From Todiramphus chloris collaris (taxonomy: Eukaryota > Chordata > Aves > Coraciiformes > Alcedinidae): a stretch of DNA of 64,000 nucleotides. The position numbers and the translations under genes were made by a program. How positions within the stretch are numbered: the stretch's first letter is position 1; each line of letters begins with the position of its first letter. Positions 51,401 to 64,000 of this stretch are shown here, piece after piece. Location: positions 12,348,166-12,412,165 of the forward strand of contig JANVCC010000030.1 of NCBI GenBank assembly GCA_025345505.1. Direction: 5' to 3'. The notes beneath the pieces were generated by a model. It saw only the letters and a program-made list of their open reading frames with translations. It ran no database searches and was not told where the DNA came from.

Positions 51401-54400
51401 AATATAAATTAGAATTATTATTAGCACTGCTCAGAAATTTGCAATACACTGCGATACAGTCATTTGGCTAAGCTTGACTTCCTGTAATTTAATGTTGAGA
51501 GTTTGAATACGTGAGAGGAACTTCTACTAGTGCTGTTGAGAGAGAGGGGAAAATCCCAGAAGATTCAGCGGCCTGAATTTGGTAACATGTTGTTGCCTTT
51601 GCTGATGTTGTCTGACTACCATGGAAGAGCTTCTTTGGGCAAACTGTGGTACCTCTAATCTGCAGCATCTCATATGAGATGGGTGCTAGTTTATAAGATG
51701 CTAACAAGATTCCGGTGTTAGGTGGGGAGAAGCCTTGTGTAGGTGAAGCCATATGTGTGGAAAAAACAGATGGTAGAAAGTAACAGGAAGAAACCGTGTG
51801 CCAGGACTATCTGGCAAGAAATGGTCTTGTGTACTGAAATGAGTCTGTTGCACTGTTTTTTGAAGTTCAAGGAACCAGGAAGCCTGTAAAAAGAAGAGCT
51901 GCATTTGTTAAAAGAAGAAACTTAAGGCCAAGAGTATGTTTTTTAGATGACTTTAGCAGTATTCAAGTGTTGGTCTTTCTGTGGGAACTCAGTCCCTCCC
52001 CCGTGTATTACACATATTAGTCCTTTATCTAAAAACAGTCAGAAAAGATTGAACCTCTGGGTAGGTTCTGTTGATTGAGTATAAATACCTAAGCAGAATA
52101 TGCCTTGCTATTTGCAGTGATTTTGCCTTGCACTCCCCTCTGACTTGGTCCACCATTGCATGTCTCCTGGATAACAGATTTCTTATTTTTCAGTGGTAAA
52201 ATTTGTCCGCCTTTTAAAATTGTAATCCTGGATGAAGCGGACTCGATGACTTCAGCAGCCCAGGCAGCCTTAAGACGCACAATGGAAAAAGAATCTAAAA
52301 CAACACGTTTCTGCCTTATTTGTAACTACATCAGCAGGTAGGTGTGGAATTTGTCACTTATTTGGACTTGTTGCCCTTCTTGTTCCATAGTCTCCCTCCC
52401 CCCTTCTCCTCCACTGAGAGGCCGCTGTCTAGTTTTCACTTAACAGAGCTGTAGCTGTGTGAATACAAGATTGAAGAAAATGTTAGGTTTCATCTTCTTT
52501 CTTTTTTGTTTTTTTTTTTTTTCTTTCCCACAGTGTTGCAGTTTTGGGTTTATGTTCCCCTTCTCTGCTTTGATACCTTTGCATGAACTTGACCCATGCA
52601 TTCATGTACCAAACACCTTCCTTTCTTTCAGAATAATTGAACCCTTAACATCTCGATGCTCCAAATTTCGCTTCAAGCCTTTGTCAGACAAAATCCAACA
52701 GCAGAGGCTATTGGACGTTTCTGAGAAGGAACACGTGAAAATCAGTAGTGAGGTAACTTCATGGTTGCCATGTAATTTCACTGCTTAATCCAGTGCATTG
52801 CAGTGAAAGAGGCTAAGTCAACATACTTTTCCAAACTCCTCAATTCTATTAAATACCATACATAAACCCCTTTAGATATGATTCTCCTTACATAGATGGG
52901 ATGAATCTTAAGAGTCTTCCTAAAACCAAATTAAAACTGTCGGGCTTTTTGTTCTGTGCTGAGTATACCTGCACTAAACTGTGTTTCATTCTGAAATTGC
53001 CAACACGCGTTTACATTGGCAGAGAGGTTGCTTTGTAACTTGTGCACTGTGCCTGTGACTATCTGCTTTAGATGCTACTTGACAGTTTAGAATCGATGTG
53101 CTGAGAAAGTGTACTGGGGTTTAACTAACAGTGAACGTATCATCTGGCGTTTTCTGACGGTATTTTTCAGGCGGTGTCGTACCTTGTGAAAGTGTCAGAG
53201 GGGGACTTAAGAAAAGCAATTACTTTTCTTCAGAGTGCCACTCGCCTGATGGGTGGGAAGGAGATCACAGAGAAGACAATCACTGAAATTGCTGGGGTAA
53301 GCTTTGCGTTACAGTTTCTCCTGTAATTGGTCTGAAGAGCATTTCTGTAGTAAGTCTTCTTGCTACCTGTATCTACCTTTGCTCAAAGTTTGATTAAAAA
53401 GTTGTTCTATACCCATTAATATTGCACCATTACACAGATACACTACCCACCAGAATTTTCAAGGCTTCCTGATTCTGTACACGTTGCATAGCAAGTTTCT
53501 AGCAATTTATTTTCTAAGTCAAGGAAAATGGTAAAACAGTCTTATAATTCAAACTGAATTTGAAATATTCTGCTCATGAATGAAAAATGTATTACCTTTT
53601 GGAGGACTGTAAACTAGAACATCTTTTTGGTGCTCGTGTGTATTTAAGTATAGATCATTGCAAAATATGATTTGGAAACACCACAGGGGAGTGACTTTAG
53701 CAGCTCATTTTCAAGTTAACACTCACAATGCCAATGTCCCTTCAAGGATCTGTGTAGATTTTTCTTTTTAACAAAACATCAATGATTTCTTCTAGAACCA
53801 CATAGATAATACTGACAGGGACAGGAGAAACCTGAGAGAAAATGGATTTAGTAAAACTTGTGTGAAGTTGTTGCTAGAGCAGCAAAACACCCCCTAAAGC
53901 AGGAGATGTGATATTAGGAACTGAGGAGCTGAAAAACAAATGGGGTTTAATGGACACACTTCCCCTGAAGGACCCACTTCCCTTGAAGGTGCCACCATCA
54001 TAATGAATTGTGTGGGTTGTGAGCTTTTCATTTCAACGCAACCAGAGGCAGTTGCTACTGTGTATGTTTTACAGAACAGTTTTAAACAATTGTTTCAGTG
54101 AATTAGTTCAGGTTTTGTGGATCTTGCTATAGAAAAGAGCTGGATTTCACTTACAGATTATCTGTAAATCACAGTTTCTAAGAAACCTGTCAGAAGTTGA
54201 CTGTAATGATAGGAAAGAGAAGCATGAAATTCTATTACTGAATCATGCTTGCTTAAACCAAAGGAACTTCTCTTTCCATCTTTATAAAGACTTCAAGTTC
54301 TTGGTCACACTGGAGTGGCCGTAGTACAAAAGATTAATAATGAAGCTTTGAAACCGAACTGTCCAGACACTCAACTGACAGGAATGACAATGAGTAGAGG

Positions 54401-57400
54401 GCAGAATGTGGGTAGTGCCTCCCCACTCAGAGCTAAATAATGGCATCTGTCAACTTTCTTCTTCTGATGTATTGCCTGTTCTTGTTGTATTAGGCTTTTT
54501 TTGCATGTCCCTGGTGTATCACGGAGTGAAAACAGATTTGATGTTTTGCTTATTGGTAGAATGGTCCTGAAAGCTCTGGCTGATCTAATTGTTGAAGTAG
54601 GTCCTCCACAGGTCAGTCACTGTCCTGAATAAGTGGCTGTGTGTTGGATTTATGAAGGTGACTTTGACAGTTCAGTATTGTTACATAGTTTTTATTTTAA
54701 CAGCACCAGTATAGGATAAGTATTACAGCCTAGCTCTTGCTCTTAAAATTGAGCCAGTCTGTCTGCTGTACTTGCTTGAAGGTGGCTGGGTGTGTACAGG
54801 AATGAAATGCTAAAATGGCCTCTGTCATAAACAGGTTGTATCTGTTACTATAACCATCAATTTCTGTTTTAAGTTACAAAGTTGAGATTAAGAAATAACT
54901 TTTTGTTACAGGTCATCCCTAAAGAAACAATTGACGAGTTGCTCTCTGTCTGCCAGGGTGGTTCATTTGAGAAACTGGAAACACTGGCAAAGGTAGAGTC
55001 CTCTTAGTGTTCTAGCCTGCCCATTTTTCTCAACCACTGCCCTGTGACTCCTTTGTTGTTGGGATGCAGCTGAAGCATTTGGCCTCAGGTCAATTAGGGT
55101 GCCCATTTCAGGAAGCATGTCTTTTAGCAGTTAGTACTCTGGCCTTCCCTTGAGTCACAGCAGTGCCATGTGGAGCTGTTAGGCTGAATTAGGTAGAGTG
55201 GGAATTCCTAGCGAGACACTTGGCTCAGGCCTTTAGAACTGTGTCTTCAGTGGACTGGACCAGTCTGTGAACTAGGCACCTTCTTCATTACACAGATGCT
55301 GTGTTAGATGAGAAGTACCTGGGTAAAGCTGTAATAAGTCTTCAGTTTTAAAACGTTTCACATTAATCTTACAGTACATTAGTGATTACATTTGTCTTGC
55401 GAACTCCAGTGACTTAAAATAGATCTTGCTGGAGAAGGCACAGGCTACTGGTTTGTAGAGGTGGGCTTATTTTCTTTAATACAGAAAAGGTTCTTGCTTT
55501 TTTGAAGAATGGGAAATTCCTAATCTTATGAGTTTAAAGGAGGCTCAGACAGTCTTGAACTGGATTTTAAATCCAGGAGTTATTGCTGACAGAGGGGAGG
55601 ATGCCATAGTGCCATTCTCCCTTCCAGTGAAATGTTCTGTGACTGTGTGAAAAAAGCCGGTATTGATCAGTCCCCTGTCTTTCACTTGGCTGAACCTCTT
55701 CAGATAGTTTTGGCAGGACCTCTGGTTTTGAGTCTAGATTCATTCTCCTGGAAACTTGCAGCGGATCTGAGAATTGTTGCACAAGGATTTATGCAGCTGT
55801 CACTGCCTTATGCTTTAGCAGTTACAGCGATGTCTGAAAATGTGTTGGTCTTAAGAGGCGATGATACGGATTTTCTAAATCCTTAGAGCTGCTCTAGTCT
55901 TTCATCAGACCATGATCTAATCTAATGCTGTTAGTTCGGAACTGCTCTTCAGTTTCCAGAGGAGCTGCTTCATGGTGGAGTTTTGTTTCAATTATTAGTG
56001 CTCGATATGCAGTTGACACAACTTGAACACGTAGATCTGCAAAGCATGGGTGTATATTTTGCTGTACAGAAAAACAAGGTTGTGCCAACTGTATTTTCAT
56101 AAACTTCTCTCTACCCAAATGGCTTCATGGCTTCAATATTTGCTGGTTTTGTAACTGGGCACTACTGATGATGTTGCCATGGGTTTTATTTCATTAAAAA
56201 TGTTTTGGCCTTACAGATCTCTGTATGTCTGAGGCTAGCAACTACCAGATGAAGAAAATAAAAATCACAGTAGGTGGCACTTTAAAATGTGAAGGCTGTG
56301 AAACAGCCACATGATGCTGTGGATGCTAAGCTCACCTAATTTTAGAATAAGATTGGACAGGTTCAGTGGAGGTTGTTAAATGCTTAAAATGCCTCTAGCT
56401 CACGAAATCCCCAAGATGTAGATTGTCACAAAGTGGAAAAATACTTGGGCAAAATTATCACTATATGCCTGCCGTGCTCTTGCAGTCTTCCCTAGGTGCT
56501 TACCGTGTGTCACTGTAGAAAAACAACTGACTCATCCTCTAAAATTTAGAAGTTCTATAATAAATTTCAGTAGAGTCTCTCAGTTCAGACAGAAATTTTC
56601 AGATTTGCTTTTCCATTTGTGGTGTTTCAGCTGCTGAATTATTTCCTTTTTCTTCTCTCTCTGACACAGAATCTCATAAATGAAGGGTATGCTGTTGCTC
56701 AGCTTGTGAACCAGCTGCATGATGTCGTTGTTGAGAGTGAAGATTTCAGCGATAAGCAGAAATCTGTCATAGTTGAGAAACTTGCAGTAAGTCTGCAGCT
56801 CAAGATAAAAGCCCAACGCGTTAATCTCTACTGATTACTTAGGCACCCCCTTTCCCAAGAAGTATACATCATGATTTACTTTTAGCTCTGAATGTTTTTT
56901 GGTAGAACCTAAACTTTAGTCCTGAAAAATTTCATGATAAGGACCTGAAATCCACTTAAGGGGTGCAAGTTGTTAGCCCTATTGCATTGTTCTAATGGGA
57001 CTTGAGCAAGAAGTTTTTGAGGGTGTTTTTTTGTTTGTTTTTTGTTTAATATAAGGTGGGAGGTAAATTTAAGACAAGTTTAAGTCAGCACTTAAAATGT
57101 TACAAGCTCCAAAATGCAAATTTTAGTCCTGGTGTGCAAAACATGCCTTTTTTGAAAAAAAGAGTCAATTAACTTGCTAAATTTTGAGAAGGAAAGACAG
57201 CAGCAGTGGAGGTTTTGCTTAAATTCACTGAAGGACCACCTGCAGATTGTTGCTCCTGGCAGTTAGCTGCAGAGCAAATGGTCTGACCCTTCCTGTGTAG
57301 GAGCTGCTGCCTCTTGGCCTCCTCAAGAAGATGGAGAGGTCATTTTTCCCAGTTTGGTGTGCTGGGTATGGCACGTTACTGCTGGAGAAGTTGTTGCCAG

Positions 57401-57604
57401 GGGAGTGGCCAACTTCATCTTGGTGTTCCTCATTGTAACCTAAGGGACAGCTGTCTTGAGCACCACCATTTTTAAGAGGGCTTTACCTTCTTTTCTGTTT
57501 GTTTGCAGGAAGTAGACAAATGCCTGGCAGATGGTGCTGATGAATACTTGCAGGTGATGAGTCTCTGTGCCCTTGTGATGCAGCAGCTAACGCAGAACAC
57601 TTGA
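45302..57604 (+). CDS. RFC4: RFC4, replication factor C subunit 4 (clamp-loader small subunit), complete
   Basis: Coding exons are 45302-45435, 46029-46107, 49954-50033, 51210-51329, 52194-52337, 52632-52752, 53171-53296, 54912-54992, 56670-56786 and 57509-57604. All have AG/GT borders, join in phase and give 365 codons (human 363). RFC4 is a subunit of the RFC1-5 ATPase that opens PCNA and loads it at primer ends, and of alternative clamp loaders. It is an AAA+ protein: Walker A GPPGTGKT at residues 79-86 (exon 3), Walker B LDEAD at 150-154 (exon 5), the SRC arginine-finger motif at 193-195 (exon 6) and sensor-2 GDLRK at 237-241 (exon 7). A C-terminal helical collar follows. The start MQAFLKG and the family-typical basic N-terminal region match the human protein; the ATG has G at -3. 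No break or missing motif was seen. Confidence 0.98.
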
Positions 57605-57696
57605 CTCCTCCAGCAGCAGCTGGAAGCAGAGTAGAGCAGCGCTTTTGTTTCATGGGTAGAGAACCTACCCATGTGGACTTTTGTACTGGTTTTTGC

Positions 57697-57702
57697 AATA
57701 AA
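57697..57702 (+). terminator. RFC4 poly(A) signal AATAAA
   Basis: A canonical hexamer 93 bases after the RFC4 stop codon, so the 3' UTR would be about 110-120 nt. It is the first AATAAA downstream of the stop. Confidence 0.85.
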
Positions 57703-57719
57703 AGGACTGCTCAGCAGTT

Positions 57720-58790
57720 GGAAAAACTCATGCTGGAGTATTTGATTCTAGGTTGGTTTTTTTTCCACACTAGGCTAAAGGGATCTCTGGCTGCTGAGGG
57801 GCCGGTAATGCTCCTGCTTTGCACTTGTGTTGTCTTGCACACAAATGTAAAGACAGCTGAGCTGAGTGTATATATACTACTGGTGGTCATGATCAGCTCA
57901 AAGGAGGGGTTCCTTTCAGTCCCTAGTGGTTTTGCAAGTATTGACTTGGCAAAATGATCACATCTTTACTGAAGAGTGCTGCAAGCTGAAGCTGTCTGCT
58001 GATGGAACCATGTCCCATGTCACCTCCATCTTGCCTTGGACCCCTTGGTATTAAATGCCCTAAAAATTACTTTTAGGAAAGTACTGCACCACTTCTATTT
58101 CACGCAAGCTACATTAAAAAGTGCAGGGTGAAGGGTAGGTCATGTTCTAAAGAAGTTACTTAATTTCCCATTCTTGCCCACAAAACCAGTTCTTAAAGCA
58201 GGTTCCTGTATAAAGAACACAAACTGTGGTGGTTGAGCACCCCAGGGGTGGTCTTGGTGCCCCCTGGATCTGGTCCTTTCAGAGGTACTCCTCACACTGA
58301 ATTCCCTGCACTGCCCCACCTTCCTGAATGCAGCAACAAAAAGGCCTGGAGTGGTAGCAAGCACAAATGATGCAGGCAGGGGCCTTTTTAATCAAGTCTG
58401 TACTGATTATTAACCCTGCCCTTTTCTGCTCTGATGAAAAGGTAATTCAGGGTTAAGTCACCCATCCATTAGCCACCTGCTAGGTCAACAGGGGGACACA
58501 GCCTGTGGCACTCAAAGCTCACCATTTAATCATCCAAGGTCCTAGTCTCAAACAGCCCCTGCAATTATTGCCAGCCAAGAACCACCTGGAATCCAGTCAC
58601 TGATGAAGCCCAGGTCTGGACACAGCACAAACATGCCCACCACACCCTTCAGCAGCTGACACTTTGACCTTCTACAGGCAGGTGGGGAGCTCCAGCCCTA
58701 GGGCAGGTTAGGAGCTGTTGTCACCTTCCCCTATGAAGAGGACACCCCTCTAACCAAGAAGCAACTATTTACAATTTAAGTGAATATAGA
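57720..58790. other. Intergenic spacer between RFC4 and EIF4A2 3' ends
   Basis: About 1.1 kb between two convergent poly(A) signals. The plus-strand frame at 57601-57957 begins in the RFC4 3' UTR and has no recognisable domain. I see no repeat, gene or RNA structure here. Confidence 0.7.
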
Positions 58791-58795
58791 AGTAT

Positions 58796-58801
58796 TTTAT
58801 T
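58796..58801 (-). terminator. EIF4A2 poly(A) signal AATAAA (distal)
   Basis: AATAAA on the minus strand, about 645 bases past the EIF4A2 stop codon. A second hexamer at 58941-58946 could give a 3' UTR about 145 bases shorter. The distal one fits the usual EIF4A2 3' UTR length. Confidence 0.6.
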
Positions 58802-59443
58802 GAACATTCAAACTTCATTAAGACATGTGCAATATGGCAAATTTTAACTGGGTTTAACCCTAACTAAGACAATAGTATGATTGCTTGCTTGCTGGGGCTT
58901 AGCAACAGGGTCCAGATCACACTTACCACTAATTAAATACTTTATTGAATAAATACATATGAAACAAAAATGCATTTTAATGCTCTTATAAAAGTTTAGA
59001 CATTTTGAAAGGCCTTTCCAATTCAATCTGAAGTGTAAGTACATACAATAAAGGAAGGTAGGCTAGTTTAACATAATTGGCTGACTTTATACAGCACTTA
59101 TATCTTTTAGTCCATAAGTAAATTATTAAATGATAAAGAACATCTAATACAACCACTTCTATGGAACTAGGAAATAAATTTCTAATAAAGAAAAAATTTA
59201 CAGACCCCATGACTTTCCACCCAACCCCAACAGTCTAACCCTAAAGTGGATAAAGCCAATGGCTTTCCCCACAAGAGCTCACGACAAGAAGTCGCTTCGC
59301 TTATCAAAAATCTGTATTTCTGATCCGTTATGAGCATTGAGACAAGATTCAATAAATCCCCAAAGAAAGAAGCACAATGCACGTTGTGAATCGCCTATTC
59401 AGCAACAGCGAGCACTGCATTCACAACCACCTCATCCCAGGGA

Positions 59444-63065
<3,622 letters not shown>

Positions 63066-64000
63066 CTAAAAATAAAACCCCTCCATTAGTAGTCGTCCCT
63101 GGTACACATTAAAGATTAAGCCCTGTTATCATTGGTGCTTACAGACTTTGAAAACTAAGAGAGGAGACAAGGAGCATGCAGCTGATACAGCTGGAAAAGA
63201 CAGTTGCTAATAATGACTTTGCCCAACTCCTTGATAATTGTAGTAGTTCAAGAAAGCTTAAGTCATGTTAAATTTTTGCCCTTACTAGATGAAGTGACCA
63301 GCATGCATCCATTAAGTTAAAAGCAGGGCCCCCAGAAGTGAACTCGTTATCAAATGTTATAGCACTTGCAGTAAGTTCCTAAAAGAAGATACAAGTGCAG
63401 TGCTATGTGCCAGGCTTTGAAACAAATCTCACCTCACCAGTGTCTCCAGAGTACAATACAGGCTAAACATGCTGATCAGAGGTTCTTGGTTCCACTGATC
63501 TGTGGTTTGGGTTTTCCTGTTATATTTCTTTTTATCTGATTTGGTATATTTAGCTTTACCTTCAGAAAAATTTTCACTATAGCACTGGTATCTCAATATA
63601 CAGTAGTTGAAAAAGACAAGAATTTGTATATAATCCATTCTCTACTCCTTATTTTGGATTCTGGTTCAATGTTTCATCTTAGGACGCTGCGTTACTGACA
63701 TGCATTCATCCTAAAGATTGAGTATCTTTTATCTTTTGCTAAAACACACCCACTTAGTAAAAGCCATGAAGGTGAAGCAGAGATCGAGTAACATTCAGTC
63801 AGGACAACATCACAAAAGCCCCAGAAACAGCAAAGTGACCACAAGTGCACTGCAGTTTTCATGTTGCACAACTGCACGCAAATTCAGATAGCTTCTAAAA
63901 ATTTCATTTTAATTCCACTCAGAACACCGATTTAATAATGTAGCTGGTATTTTGCCTTTTTTTTTTCTGCTGATGATGCTCCCTCAGAACTATATACAGC
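63066..64000 (-). other. EIF4A2 intron upstream of the IQKV exon (part)
   Basis: The preceding exon (the one expected to end ...RELAQQ) was not found before the window edge, so this intron is longer than 935 bp. I searched by eye for the C/D-box SNORD2 known from the human gene and did not find it here. Confidence 0.7.

Noticed and set aside
63740..63830. C/D-box-like pattern in the EIF4A2 intron (possible SNORD2)
   Set aside because: The boxes are imperfect, their spacing is wrong, and no terminal stem was found.

Overview
The window looks like a bird genome, probably a landfowl such as chicken. Genes are split by introns. The clear transposons are 3' fragments of CR1 LINEs, and interspersed-repeat density is low. 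The proteins are close to amniote MCF2L2, RFC4 and EIF4A2. Two assembly gaps (runs of N) are present. No prokaryotic, viral or CRISPR features were seen.

Layout. (1) Positions 1 to about 37.2 kb are the 5' part of MCF2L2, a DBL-family Rho guanine-nucleotide exchange factor, on the minus strand. Coding exon 1 is 37139-37217 and coding exon 2 is 3935-4018. They are separated by a 33-kb intron that holds CR1 fragments, minisatellites, a MIR-like inverted pair, a CTCF-like site and a phase-compatible candidate alternative first exon at 14658-14799. Exon 3 and the rest of the gene lie beyond the left edge. (2) Positions 37.2-44.3 kb are the intergenic space between two head-to-head genes, with a 100-base assembly gap next to MCF2L2 exon 1. 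(3) Positions 44.4-45.4 kb are a CpG island carrying a 27-bp minisatellite and the RFC4 promoter (NRF1-, CRE-, CCAAT-, ETS- and E2F-like sites). (4) Positions 45.3-57.7 kb are RFC4 on the plus strand: complete, ten coding exons, 365 codons. (5) Positions 58.8 kb to the right edge are the 3' two-thirds of EIF4A2 on the minus strand: seven exons, 291 residues, ending at the stop codon. EIF4A2 introns carry two convincing H/ACA snoRNAs, placed like human SNORA63 and SNORA4, and a third possible one.

Function. RFC4 is a small subunit of the clamp loader that places PCNA on DNA. EIF4A2 is a DEAD-box helicase of the translation-initiation complex eIF4F, and its introns supply pseudouridylation-guide RNAs. 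RFC4 and EIF4A2 are tail to tail with poly(A) signals about 1.1 kb apart. This pairing is conserved with human 3q27. MCF2L2 beside RFC4 is not the human neighbour order.

No wholly new system was found. The most useful leads are the candidate alternative MCF2L2 first exon, the intronic snoRNAs, and the hairpin-forming minisatellite in the RFC4 promoter.
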